Below are positions 42,172-51,322 of a stretch of DNA of 64,000 bases, piece after piece. The notes under the pieces were generated by a model. That model was not told the DNA's origin. It saw nothing but the letters and a program-made list of their open reading frames with translations, and searched no databases. Source of the DNA: PALSA-129 sp963842505. Lineage in GTDB: Bacteria; Acidobacteriota; Terriglobia; Bryobacterales; Bryobacteraceae. Location: positions 2,170,001 through 2,234,000 of the forward strand of contig CAWJGZ010000001.1 in the NCBI GenBank assembly GCA_963842505.1, given 5' to 3'. A program made the position numbers and the translations under genes. Each line of letters starts with the position of its first letter. Positions within the stretch are counted from its first letter, which is position 1.

Positions 42172-42729
42172 CCCACTGCGTTTCAGCAGCAGCGAAACGA
42201 TCCGTCTCTTGACCTTCGGGGCGAGTTATACCGCACCGCTGGCGTCGATCTTACCGACGTGCCGGGTATCAGCGCGGCGACGGCCCAAGTCATCCTCACA
42301 GAAATCGGACCGGATCTGAGTCGTTTTCGTAATGCTTCCGCTTTCGCCTCCTGGCTCGGACTCTGTCCCGAAAAGCGAGAGAGCGGCGGCAATATACTGT
42401 CCTGCCGGACGCGCAAAATCAAGAACCGGGCTGCGATTGCTCTGCGCATCGGGGCCAATTCGCTCTGCCGCGCGAAGGGCTACTTCGGCGAGTTCTTTCG
42501 GCGCATGCGGACGAGGCTGGGAACCGCCCAGGCGATCACCGCGACCGCCCACAAAACCGCCCGGGTACTCTATCACGTCCTGACAACCAAGGAACCGTAC
42601 AGCGAAACGCTGTTCCACCGCTTGGATGAACAGGCCCGCCAACGCGCCGAAACCAGGCTGCGCAAACAGGCCGCATCCCTCGGGTTCCAACTCATTCAAA
42701 GCACCATGCCCGAAGCCTCCGAGGCTTAG
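42172..42729 (+). pseudogene. IS110-family transposase, C-terminal fragment
   Basis: An open frame reads DLRGELYRTAGVDLTDVPGI, then TAQVILTEIGPDLSRFRNAS, FASWLGLCPEKRESGGNILS and RAIALRIGANSLCRAKGYFG-like sequence (actual RAAIALRIGANSLCRAKGYF): the Transposase_20 domain that forms the C-terminal half of IS110/IS116 transposases, including the helix-hairpin and the conserved Ser. The N-terminal DEDD RuvC-like domain is absent, so it cannot act alone. An ATG at 42259 exists inside the domain. The left boundary is approximate. This is a relic insertion between the propeller gene and the aspartyl protease gene. Confidence 0.8.
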
Positions 42730-42910
42730 TTCCTTAAGAGCCGGTTTTTCTTCCACAACACCCTCTTTCAGCCGTGAACCCCCACTTCTCCGTGTCGGCT
42801 TCTCATTCATGTGGATTGCTTCAACCTTTTTCTGCGGCGGGGTAACGCTGTCGGCCGAGCAGTGCTCGCGGCCGGCCTGCCTATCCCAGGTTCGTGCAGG
42901 CGCAGTAGAT

Positions 42911-43735
42911 CTATCGCTCTCCCTTTTCTGGGCGCGGTTCCGCGATGACATAATGCGCCGAGTTGCAGATGAAGATCGAGCCGAACAAGCTCGCCGGGAG
43001 AAGCCCATCCTCCGGCGCGGCGGGATTGGCGGCAACCACGGCCATAGCGGGGCGATAGGACTTGGCCCCAATCCGCACCGTGGCGTCTCGCATCATCGAC
43101 ACCGCACCCGCGCCTGACGCCGTCTGAATGTTCCCACCGGGAACCGACGACGCAGGCGTATGGAACAAGACCAGGGCGTGAGTGCCGGAATCCAGCACGA
43201 GGTCGCCATCGCTTGTCTGGATGGCCATGCGGCCATCTATCACTCGTGCCGGGATGCGCGTCCCGTCCGGGGCGGGGGCGCCGAATACCAAGCGCCGGCC
43301 GCGGAAATCCAGCAGGCAATCGAAGCGCGCGAGAAACTCCTGTCCCAGAACTCCCTTGATGTTGGGCGACAGTGCGTGCACGGCCTCCATGGTTGTGAAC
43401 AGAAATTCCTGATTGACAGCCGTGGCGTTCCCCAGCGTGACCTCCGCTACTCGCCCGCCCCGTGCCCGCGTGGTGCCCAAACGGGTGTCCATCTCCACCT
43501 GGAACGAGGGCGCCAAGCCTAGCTTACTCGCCAGCGCTTCTTCCACCTGATTGGTCTGCGCTCCGGTGTCCAGCAGGAAGCGGAAGGGACCCTGGCCATT
43601 GAGGAAGACTCGGCTGGCAACCGGCCTTCCGCCCAGGATTTCCAGCTTGACGAAGACCTCAGAGTCCGAAATTGTGCGTCCGGCGAGGGGCGCCGCCGCT
43701 ATAATAATGAGGCTGAAGATTTGTTGTTGTGTCAT
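42911..43735 (-). CDS. Exported retropepsin-like aspartyl protease
   Basis: 274 residues. The N-terminal signal (QQQIFSLIIIAAAPLAG) is followed by two retropepsin-like halves. The first has FRFLLDTGAQTNQV (Asp near 55), the second DGDLVLDSGTHALVLF (Asp near 177), and each is followed by a psi-loop-like segment such as IKGVLGQEFLARF and DGLLPASLFGSIF. With two D-(T/S)-G motifs in one chain it could fold as a single-chain pepsin-like enzyme rather than a dimer. Exported aspartyl proteases of this kind are common in acidobacteria; substrates are unknown. It is divergent from the gene at 43813. Confidence 0.82.
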   Translation of the reverse strand: MTQQQIFSLIIIAAAPLAGRTISDSEVFVKLEILGGRPVASRVFLNGQGPFRFLLDTGAQTNQVEEALASKLGLAPSFQVEMDTRLGTTRARGGRVAEVTLGNATAVNQEFLFTTMEAVHALSPNIKGVLGQEFLARFDCLLDFRGRRLVFGAPAPDGTRIPARVIDGRMAIQTSDGDLVLDSGTHALVLFHTPASSVPGGNIQTASGAGAVSMMRDATVRIGAKSYRPAMAVVAANPAAPEDGLLPASLFGSIFICNSAHYVIAEPRPEKGER

Positions 43736-43812
43736 GCGGGCATAGTGCAGCCCGCTGCCATCCCAAGTCGTGATCGGGCTCGGATGTTGTTCGGATGGCC
43801 CGTGAGGAAATC

Positions 43813-45972
43813 ATGAGGAGTTCGCCGGAGTTTCCGTACCGCTTCGACGATGTGGTCGTAGATCCGTCGAATCTACGACTTACGGTCGGAGGCGTGGTTC
43901 GGCCCGTAGAGCCGAAAAGTTTCCGTCTGTTACAGTTCTTGATCGAAAACCGCGACCGGGTGGTCTCCAAAGACGAGATTTTCGAGGCTGTCTGGCCCGA
44001 CGTGACGGTCACCGACAACGCCCTCACACGGGCGGTGGTCCAGGTCCGCAAGGCTCTCGACGACGACCCCAAGGAACCGCGATACATCGAGACGGTACCC
44101 ACGGTGGGATACCGGTTTCTGGGGGCTGTGACAACCGATGCGCCGAGCAGGGCTTTGGAAGTGCCGCCCGTAGCCGGACGTCCGGCGAAAGCGAGGCGGC
44201 GTCTCACCCTTGCCGCACTGGCGGTGGTGATCCTGGGCGGCGCCGCGATCTGGCGCTTCCTACCACGCGCCAGAGGCCCCAGCAGCCTTTCGAGCGTGCA
44301 GCTCACTTCGGGCGAGGGCCTGGACCTCTGCGCCGCGTTTTCGCCCGCCGGGAACCTGCTAGCCTACGCTTCCGACCGCGGCGGCCCGTTTGAGATCTAC
44401 GTGCGCTCGCTCGATTCCTCTGCGCGCGAGCTGAAGCTCACCGGCAACGGAAACCAGAACCTGTTCCCTACCTTTTCACCCGATGGACAGCACGTAGCCT
44501 TTAGCGCCATCCGCGAGCCCGGCATCTACCGCGTGCCGGTTCTCGGTGGACCCGTCCGCCGGCTGACGGAGTTCGGCGCGCAGCCGGCTTGGTCGCCGGA
44601 TGGGAAATGGATCGTGTTCCGCTCGGAGGCCTCGGCGTCAATGGCCACCTGGGATTACTATTGGCCGGCCGGATCGAGTCTCTGGCTGGTCGCCGCCGAC
44701 GGGGGCGAAGCACGCCAGATCACCGACCGCGATCACCCCAAAAGCAGCGGGCAGAGTTTCCCTTCCTGGATCCCGGACGGGAAAGAAATCCGCTTCGTCA
44801 ACTACCTGGGGAACCTCGCGTGCAGCATGTGGAGCTACCGCATCGCGGATGGTTCGTTGCGGATGCTTTTTTCCGCCGACGATCCACGGTTCGGCGCAGC
44901 GTTCAGCAATGTCAAATTTGGCAGCGCCACCTTTGCACGCGACGGCCGAAACATGTACTACGTCAGTTCCCAGTTCAACGGCGACATGGCCATCTGGCGG
45001 CAAGCCCTGAACCCGAGTACCCTACAGCCAGCGGGGCCGCCCGTGGTGCTCTATCAGCCGAGTACCGGTGTGCCGCGCGACCTTTCGCTGGCGCCCGACG
45101 GAAAGCACTTGGCTTACAGTGCGATCCTTTCCGAAAGCAAGCTCATGAAGCTGGGCATGTCTGGCGATTCGCCGGATCGCCATGGGCCGGGCGTGCTTAC
45201 ACACGAGGTCAGCTATCGTTACAGCAACCCGCGCATTTCGCCGGATGGCAGGCTCTTGGTGTGCACTCGGGCTGCGAAGGGGCACCCAGCGAGGACCCTC
45301 GTTATGTCGTTTGCGGATGGCGAGGTAGTTCCTATCGGCCTCGAATCGGAGCCGCAGTACGGTTCTTGCTTCAGCCGGGATGGCAGATTCGTTTTCTATT
45401 ATTCCGGGCAGTGGTTCAGGAGCGTGCGACTGGCCGACGGCGCAGTTCAGACCCTGGCTGAGGAACCGCCTGGGGCCCCCTTTGTGTCCTTCTCCCCGGA
45501 TGGCGCCGAGGCGGCGTTCCACGACGCCTCCGAAGGCCCACATCAAATCTGGAAGCTGAATTTCCGGAGTGGAGTCAGAACCCAGCTTACCTTCGGACCA
45601 ACCGCTGTCGGGTGGCCGGTGTACTCGCGGGATGGGGCCTGGTTAATCGTGCAAGCGGACCAGCCACGCGGGACGACGCAGATCGACCTGATGCCCGCGT
45701 CCGGCGGCCCGGTACGGATTGTCAAGGACGCGGGCGTCAATTACTCATGGAGCTTCTCGCCAGATGACAGCAAGATCCTCTATGCCGGCCTGGAGAACGA
45801 TGTGTGGAACATCTACTGGGTTTCCATCCGCACGCACGAGATCCGGCGACTGACCGATTACCAGAACCTACGGACCTACGTCCGCTACCCCGACTGGGCG
45901 CTGACGGGCGACAAGATCGTTTACGAATTCAACGAATCCAAAGGCAACGTCTACGTTGGGGAGTTGCGCTAG
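43813..45972 (+). CDS. Membrane-bound winged-helix regulator with TolB-like propeller, copy 2
   Basis: 719 residues from ATG 43813 (GAGG six bases upstream); ATG 43795 is in frame. The OmpR-type winged helix has RVVSKDEIFEAVWPDVTVTD and RYIETVPTVGYRFLGAV. One membrane segment (LTLAALAVVILGGAAIWRFL) is followed by a TolB/PD40 propeller with blades such as FSPAGNLLAYASDRGGPFEI, FSPDGQHVAFSA and WSPDGKWIVFRSE. It has the same topology as the gene at 39762 with clearly diverged sequence. The cytosolic DNA-binding domain and the external propeller suggest a one-component envelope sensor. It is transcribed away from the aspartyl protease gene across a 77-bp gap. Confidence 0.87.
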   Translation: MRSSPEFPYRFDDVVVDPSNLRLTVGGVVRPVEPKSFRLLQFLIENRDRVVSKDEIFEAVWPDVTVTDNALTRAVVQVRKALDDDPKEPRYIETVPTVGYRFLGAVTTDAPSRALEVPPVAGRPAKARRRLTLAALAVVILGGAAIWRFLPRARGPSSLSSVQLTSGEGLDLCAAFSPAGNLLAYASDRGGPFEIYVRSLDSSARELKLTGNGNQNLFPTFSPDGQHVAFSAIREPGIYRVPVLGGPVRRLTEFGAQPAWSPDGKWIVFRSEASASMATWDYYWPAGSSLWLVAADGGEARQITDRDHPKSSGQSFPSWIPDGKEIRFVNYLGNLACSMWSYRIADGSLRMLFSADDPRFGAAFSNVKFGSATFARDGRNMYYVSSQFNGDMAIWRQALNPSTLQPAGPPVVLYQPSTGVPRDLSLAPDGKHLAYSAILSESKLMKLGMSGDSPDRHGPGVLTHEVSYRYSNPRISPDGRLLVCTRAAKGHPARTLVMSFADGEVVPIGLESEPQYGSCFSRDGRFVFYYSGQWFRSVRLADGAVQTLAEEPPGAPFVSFSPDGAEAAFHDASEGPHQIWKLNFRSGVRTQLTFGPTAVGWPVYSRDGAWLIVQADQPRGTTQIDLMPASGGPVRIVKDAGVNYSWSFSPDDSKILYAGLENDVWNIYWVSIRTHEIRRLTDYQNLRTYVRYPDWALTGDKIVYEFNESKGNVYVGELR

Positions 45973-46051
45973 AGTCAGCGGAGATGTTGGGTCCTGATTC
46001 TGGCTCACGGACCGTCCAGGGGCTATGGCAGATACAGCCAACTTGATGTGT

Positions 46052-46213
46052 CTAACGCCCTACTCGTGGATCGGCCGAGTGAGGCCCCGGGTGGGGTTGG
46101 GAACGATACGTCTTGACCTTTTTAATGCCGGCGGCGCAGTACGCCATGTCCATGCCGCCCTCGCCGAACTTGCCGGTGCTCTTGTTGTGGACGATCGTGG
46201 ATGCCGGGCTCAT
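46052..46213 (-). CDS. Possible 53-residue protein coupled to the kinase gene
   Basis: ATG 46213 overlaps the stop of the kinase gene (ATGA) and opens 53 residues beginning MSPASTIVHNKSTGKFGEGG and containing DMAYCAAGIKKVKTY. The coupled start is suggestive, but no family is recognised. The last 15 codons fall in a CCGGGGCC..CACTCGGCCGATCC block that recurs near 7061-7090, so the tail may be non-coding repeat. Confidence 0.35.
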   Translation of the reverse strand: MSPASTIVHNKSTGKFGEGGMDMAYCAAGIKKVKTYRSQPHPGPHSADPRVGR

Positions 46214-48885
46214 TTGCTTCCCCCCGGTGGAATCCGGCGTTTCAACTCATCGAAGAAATTCAGCAGGAAGATCATATGGAGATTGGCCTTCTCCGCGCCC
46301 GCAGAGGCCTCCGGCGCCAGAAACACGGCGAAGCGTTTGCCGTCCGGCGCCAGGTCGTAGGGTATGGAATTGCCCGTGAGGATGATCTGGTTGCCAACCC
46401 ATTGGCGCGGCTTGCCCGGCTCAAAGCTCCGTCCATTGATGGTGTAAGGGACCACCATGATGTGACCATCCGCGGTCAGGTAGAAAAGTTCCTTGGCCGT
46501 GCGCGACCACAAGGGGAATCTGCCGGGAGTGGTGGAAATCTGCGCCTGTCCGCCTCCGGTCGCTCCTTCGGGAAACGGGCGCACGAAGATGTGGTAGCTG
46601 CCAGACTCGCCGGACGCATAGGCCAGCCATCGGCCATCCGGCGAAAAGACTGGTTCCACATCGTTGCCCTTGGTGGCCAGGAATAACTCCGCGGCGCCGG
46701 CCTTGGGGTGGTCCGGGTCGCTGGTATCGAGCGGGAGGGTCCAGATGTCGCGGCCGGTGCCTTCCCCCGCCTGGTGGAATGCCAAACGGCGTCCATCGGG
46801 GGTAAAGGACCAAGCGACCGGGCTGCCGGCCTTAGACTCGTAGATCCGTTGCGGCGGGCCCGATCCATCCGAACGGACCCAAAAGAGACCCGTGGTGGAC
46901 TCGTAGACGATATGTTTGCCGTCGGGCGTCCATACCGGGTATCCGTCCCCATTTTGGACCGGGAGGCGTGTGGTGCTGCCGCGAGCCAGATCGTAAACCG
47001 AGATGTCGGCGGTGGTGAAGTACACCAGCCGCTTTCCGTCCAGAGAGAAGCGCGGACCGAGGATTAACGGATCCGCCAGCAATGGCTCCTTTTTCCCCAG
47101 GGCGTCCAGCCAGGAAAGATTAAAGGTGGTAGCTCCCGATTTACCGCTCAGGTAGACCAGCGTGCCGGTGCGTGAAAAGTCCATTTGGCCGCCCCCGTTC
47201 GTAACGTTGCCGGCGACATCCTCCAGGATGGGCGCGGGCATTCCGCGGGTTTGGTTGCGGTCGAGGTCGAACGGCACGGCGAACAACGTGCCCTGATGAA
47301 TGTAGACCAGGTGGCCGCTGGACAGATATCGCCCGAAGTAGCCGCCGCGCTGCACCATCTTAGTTTCTCCGGTCTTGAGAATCAGAACTTCAATACTGGC
47401 GTCGTCGAACGAGCCTACGGTGCCCCCGGTGAAAAGGATGGCATGGCCGCCGGGCAGGATCTGCGGCCAGCGTTGCGAGGTCCCCTTTTCGGTTGGTTTG
47501 GCGAGGCTCTGTGGTGTTCCTCCGCTGGAGGGAACCCGCGCCAGGGGTGCACCCCCGGCGACCCCGAACACGACATTGCCATCCTCGCCCCAGTCTGCGC
47601 CGCGCATTGCCGCGGCATCGCACAGCGTGGTGGGTGCGCCGCCCTGGATCGAGACCTTTCGCAAATGCCCGTCGGCGAAAAAGCCGATCCATTGGCCGTC
47701 GGGTGAGAAGAACGGGTCAGCCGCGTTTTCGGTGCCCGAGAGGACGGTCGGCTTGGACTGATCCATGAGCCGCGTGGCCAGCAGGTTGACGGTTCCGCCG
47801 GCGGGCCGCACGGGGTAGGCGAGGCGCGTGCCGTCGGGAGAGATGGCGGTGGTGATGCGATTGTCGGCTACGGCCTCCGGGCCGAGATCGGTGCTGAAGC
47901 GCAGCAGGGGCTTTTCCATGGGGCGGGTAGCGCGCCACAGCAGGCCGCCCAGCGCCAGCGCGAGCACGACCGAGACGCCCGCCAGTGCCCACGGCAGCCA
48001 GGAGCGCCGCGTGGCCGTGGCTTGCATCGTCGGCGAGGCGGCCGCATCGCGCGCTTCATCCAGCATGATGCGCGCTTCGCCGATGGCTTGCAGGCGCGTC
48101 TTCACGTCCTTGCGCAAACAGCGTTCCAGCAGGCGCCGGATGTGCGGCGGCGTATCCGCCGGCAGTTTGCCGAAATCGGGCGCGTCTTTGACGACGGAGG
48201 CCAGTGTGTCGGTGACGGTTTCGCCACCGCCGAAAAGCTGCTCCCCGGTCAGCATCTCGTAAAGTACTATGCCGAAGGCCCAGATGTCGGCGCGTCTGTC
48301 GACCGGCTTGCCGCGCGCCTGCTCGGGACTCATATAAGCCGCCGTGCCCAGGATCATGCCCGCCTGCGTCATCGCCAACGAAAGCGTCGGCGACATGGTG
48401 GGGCTCGAACCTGGCGCGACTGCGCTGAACTCGCCCGCGGACTTGGCGAGGCCGAAATCGAGAATCTTGACCACGCCGGCGGGCGTGAGTTTGATGTTAG
48501 CCGGCTTCAGATCGCGATGGATGATGCCACGCTCGTGGGCCGCTTCCAGGCCTTCGGCAATCTGCCGCGCGATGGGGATGGCTTCTTCGAGCGGCAGCGG
48601 GCCGCGCAGGTCGGCGCCCTCCACCAGTTCCATCACCAGCGCGCCCTGTTCGATACCGTAGACGGTCGCGATGTTCGGGTGGTTCAGCGAGGCCAGCACC
48701 AGCGCTTCACGTTCGAAACGCGCCATATACTGGGTGTCGCCGGCGAGAGCCTCGGGAAGCACTTTGATGGCGACGTCGCGGTTGAGTTTGCTGTCGCGGC
48801 CGCGATACACCTCACCCATGCCACCGGCGCCGAGCGGCGCGAGGATTTCGTATGGGCCAAGTTTGTCGCCTGCAGAAAGGGGCAT
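46210..48885 (-). CDS. Serine/threonine kinase fused to TolB-like propeller
   Basis: 891 residues from ATG 48885 (AAAGG upstream); the frame is open for 64 codons before it but that part shows no domain. The PknB-type kinase spans residues 8-270: GAGGMGEVYRG (glycine loop), VAIKVLPEAL (Lys), HRDLKPANIKL (catalytic loop), DFGLAKS and SPEQARGKPVD. After a linker there is one membrane segment (WLPWALAGVSVVLALALGGL, about 300-320), then a PD40/TolB propeller outside (ISPDGTRLAYPV, FSPDGQWIGFFA, FSPDGRWLAYAS). Propeller-linked kinases are typical of acidobacteria and presumably turn envelope signals into phosphorylation. Targets are unknown. Confidence 0.93.
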   Translation of the reverse strand: MPLSAGDKLGPYEILAPLGAGGMGEVYRGRDSKLNRDVAIKVLPEALAGDTQYMARFEREALVLASLNHPNIATVYGIEQGALVMELVEGADLRGPLPLEEAIPIARQIAEGLEAAHERGIIHRDLKPANIKLTPAGVVKILDFGLAKSAGEFSAVAPGSSPTMSPTLSLAMTQAGMILGTAAYMSPEQARGKPVDRRADIWAFGIVLYEMLTGEQLFGGGETVTDTLASVVKDAPDFGKLPADTPPHIRRLLERCLRKDVKTRLQAIGEARIMLDEARDAAASPTMQATATRRSWLPWALAGVSVVLALALGGLLWRATRPMEKPLLRFSTDLGPEAVADNRITTAISPDGTRLAYPVRPAGGTVNLLATRLMDQSKPTVLSGTENAADPFFSPDGQWIGFFADGHLRKVSIQGGAPTTLCDAAAMRGADWGEDGNVVFGVAGGAPLARVPSSGGTPQSLAKPTEKGTSQRWPQILPGGHAILFTGGTVGSFDDASIEVLILKTGETKMVQRGGYFGRYLSSGHLVYIHQGTLFAVPFDLDRNQTRGMPAPILEDVAGNVTNGGGQMDFSRTGTLVYLSGKSGATTFNLSWLDALGKKEPLLADPLILGPRFSLDGKRLVYFTTADISVYDLARGSTTRLPVQNGDGYPVWTPDGKHIVYESTTGLFWVRSDGSGPPQRIYESKAGSPVAWSFTPDGRRLAFHQAGEGTGRDIWTLPLDTSDPDHPKAGAAELFLATKGNDVEPVFSPDGRWLAYASGESGSYHIFVRPFPEGATGGGQAQISTTPGRFPLWSRTAKELFYLTADGHIMVVPYTINGRSFEPGKPRQWVGNQIILTGNSIPYDLAPDGKRFAVFLAPEASAGAEKANLHMIFLLNFFDELKRRIPPGGSK

Positions 48886-49287
48886 TGAGAGATTCTGGTT
48901 ATTATAGCCGATCAAAGAGCAGGTAGCGCCCGGATCACGAGCCACTCGGAAACTGTCCGGCGGGCCGGTCTTGCGCCGCGGCACGCTCCCGATAACGCGC
49001 CATAACGCCACCGCGAGGAACGGCCCACCCGCACCAGGAACGCAATCCATTTCTACGGTTTGGCGACAACGCGTCAACTGGCCCAGATAACGGTTCCCGG
49101 CGACCCCGTTTTGTTGCCGTTATCTTCGGAACGGCCTGCAAGTACCGCATGCGCAGGATCTGCATCGGACCATCCTTTCGCACGACGATTCATTGATCAG
49201 GGGGCGGCGAGTTCAAGTCTGGATGTCGCCCACGGCTAAGTGTGACCGCGGCGACACGAGTGCTGCCCGTTGCTAGACTTTCAACAT
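48886..49287. other. Divergent intergenic region
   Basis: Nothing recognisable besides the open but domain-less extension of the kinase frame (to 49077). It should hold promoters for both flanking genes. Confidence 0.3.
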
Positions 49288-50883
49288 ATGCGCCAGATTG
49301 TTCGTTGGCTGATCCTGCTCCCAGTGCTCGCGATTCTGCTCTTGCCCTTCGTGGCCGAGGCACTGGATCAACCGCACTATGATCTCGATTCGCTGGCCTA
49401 CATGAGCACCGACATCGTTATCGCGACTTTGTCGGTCGATACGAGGCACCGGATTACTGCTACGGTCACCGACACTGTGTATGGGTCATTGCACGCCGGG
49501 GACAAACTGGACACGCTTTCTGAATTCCTGGGCTTTTTCCGGCCGATGGAAGATGGCCAGCGGATCGTGCTATTCCTCGATGGGCGTCCTCACCAGCCCT
49601 ACTTTCTGTATCCTGAGGCATCGAAGTCACCTTTCGCTGTACCGCCCTCGGGCGTCTATTTGATCGACGCCTACGAGCACGTCCATGAGTATTATCAGCA
49701 GAGCAATCCAGGCCCGTACGTCGCACAAGGGTATAGGTTCTTCCTGGAAGCGTCGGCCCCAACGAAGGAGGAGGATCTTGCGCTGCCATCTTTGCAGGAG
49801 GTGAGAGCAAGGATCGTGGCTTCCTTGAAGTGGGTCGAGCCTATACGTACGTTGCTGGATAAGGTCGCTACACGAGACGATGTACCTGCGCTGATCAAGC
49901 TGTTGGATGAGAGATCGAAAGCTCACAAGGGGTGTGGCATCGAGATGGGCGACGCGATTCTCGAATGCCTTGGGGTGCAACTCCGTTCGCTGAACGACCC
50001 GGATATCGCGCTGAGAAGCTATTCCCTGGCCCCCGACTGGCGAGCGTCTATCGAGTTTGTGCAACACGCAAATGGCAATCGCGACACGGATTTCACTGCC
50101 ACCCGAGTGAAGTACCTGATCCGGACACTTTCCGATACCAAAAGAGAGGTGCCACTCCGGGTCGCTGCCGCGGAAATCCTCCTCGATTTGAGCAGGTTTC
50201 GTAATGCAATGCAGACCGATGCCTCGTCCAAACGGCCGCCCTTTGACAATGAGTGGCTGTCGCCTTCGGCAAGCGAGATCCTGGCCGCGGCGAGAACGGT
50301 GTTCGACGATCCTTCGCAAGACGGCCACCTGCGGGGTCTCTGCCTGCGACTTCTCCCCCTCGATCAGCCGGACGTCGTAGCTGACGTGAAACAAGCCTAT
50401 GGCCGTACCCGATCCGAAGATCTCCGCTTCACGATCGAAGAGTCATTTCTCAATATCGGTGATGGCCTCTACGAAAGCCTGAACCCTCCCGGCGGTCCAA
50501 TAGCCAGCATGGTTGGCGCGGCACCTGAACGCGGTTGCGTCGTAGCCAAGGCAGACAACGTCGCGTTCCTGTTGAAGTTTCGGGAGCGCCAAGACTCGGT
50601 CAAGCAATGGGGACTCGCTCTGGACCCACAATTTGTACTGACCAATCTGCGGACGGGCCAGAGCTTCACTCCTAAGATCAATTTCCTGTCTGGGTCGTGG
50701 AGCACGTTCAGTGGGCAGAGGGGTTTCGAATTGAGCCAACCGCTTGACCTTCTCGTCGGAGACTACTGGATGGCGCCTGAATACAACCGCGACGGCAAGG
50801 TCTTCAGCACCGGCCATGGACTGGTGGTCGGAATCGCTGATACGCCGCGCGGGAAGAGGCTTTCGGTGAAACCGGTGAAGTAG
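49288..50883 (+). CDS. Secreted protein of unknown function with HEAT-like middle
   Basis: 531 residues from ATG 49288 (ATG-like start at 49270 also in frame). An N-terminal signal (IVRWLILLPVLAILLLPFVA) is followed by a beta-rich region (TDIVIATLSVDTRHRITATV, then GQRIVLFLDGRPHQPYFLY), a helical middle that resembles HEAT-type repeats (RDDVPALIKLLDERSKAHKG, PLRVAAAEILLDLSRF), and a beta-rich end (DNVAFLLKFRERQDSVKQWG). I do not recognise a named family. It stands alone between the kinase gene and the IS91-like region, with no operon partners. Confidence 0.7.
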   Translation: MRQIVRWLILLPVLAILLLPFVAEALDQPHYDLDSLAYMSTDIVIATLSVDTRHRITATVTDTVYGSLHAGDKLDTLSEFLGFFRPMEDGQRIVLFLDGRPHQPYFLYPEASKSPFAVPPSGVYLIDAYEHVHEYYQQSNPGPYVAQGYRFFLEASAPTKEEDLALPSLQEVRARIVASLKWVEPIRTLLDKVATRDDVPALIKLLDERSKAHKGCGIEMGDAILECLGVQLRSLNDPDIALRSYSLAPDWRASIEFVQHANGNRDTDFTATRVKYLIRTLSDTKREVPLRVAAAEILLDLSRFRNAMQTDASSKRPPFDNEWLSPSASEILAAARTVFDDPSQDGHLRGLCLRLLPLDQPDVVADVKQAYGRTRSEDLRFTIEESFLNIGDGLYESLNPPGGPIASMVGAAPERGCVVAKADNVAFLLKFRERQDSVKQWGLALDPQFVLTNLRTGQSFTPKINFLSGSWSTFSGQRGFELSQPLDLLVGDYWMAPEYNRDGKVFSTGHGLVVGIADTPRGKRLSVKPVK

Positions 50884-51322
50884 TCGTCAGAGTTCGTAGC
50901 TGTGCGGCGTTGGCACACCTCGTACCGACACGCGGTCGGAAAGTGAGATTACCGCAAAATGGCTCATGCGCCACCTGGCCGAATCACGCTAGGACCTTAT
51001 CGGAAGTGCCCCGATGTGAGAGGCCGAGCGGGGCGCGTGAGTAGGGCCGGGGCGCTTTCGATAAGGGCGTTAGAAGGAAGCCGCTGGCGCGGCGGGAGCG
51101 GGAGGCCGCAAGCTATGGGTTTTGAATGCTGGTGGGACCGTGGAAGGCTGGGTAGTAGGATCGGTTTGAGCAGGCGGACGAGGCAAATCCGATGGGAAGC
51201 AGAGCGGGCATGACGCGATGAGGGGTTCACCAGACGGTTGGAACGGCGGCTTTTCGGCGGTGAGGCACACGTAGGGTGCGCACGCCGAAGCGCGCGGGTT
51301 TTGCGCCAAATGGAATGCCGCG
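50884..51322. other. Region between secreted protein and IS91-like transposase
   Basis: No supported gene. It probably includes the 3' end of the IS91-like element, whose boundary I could not place because this family lacks inverted ends. Confidence 0.35.
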
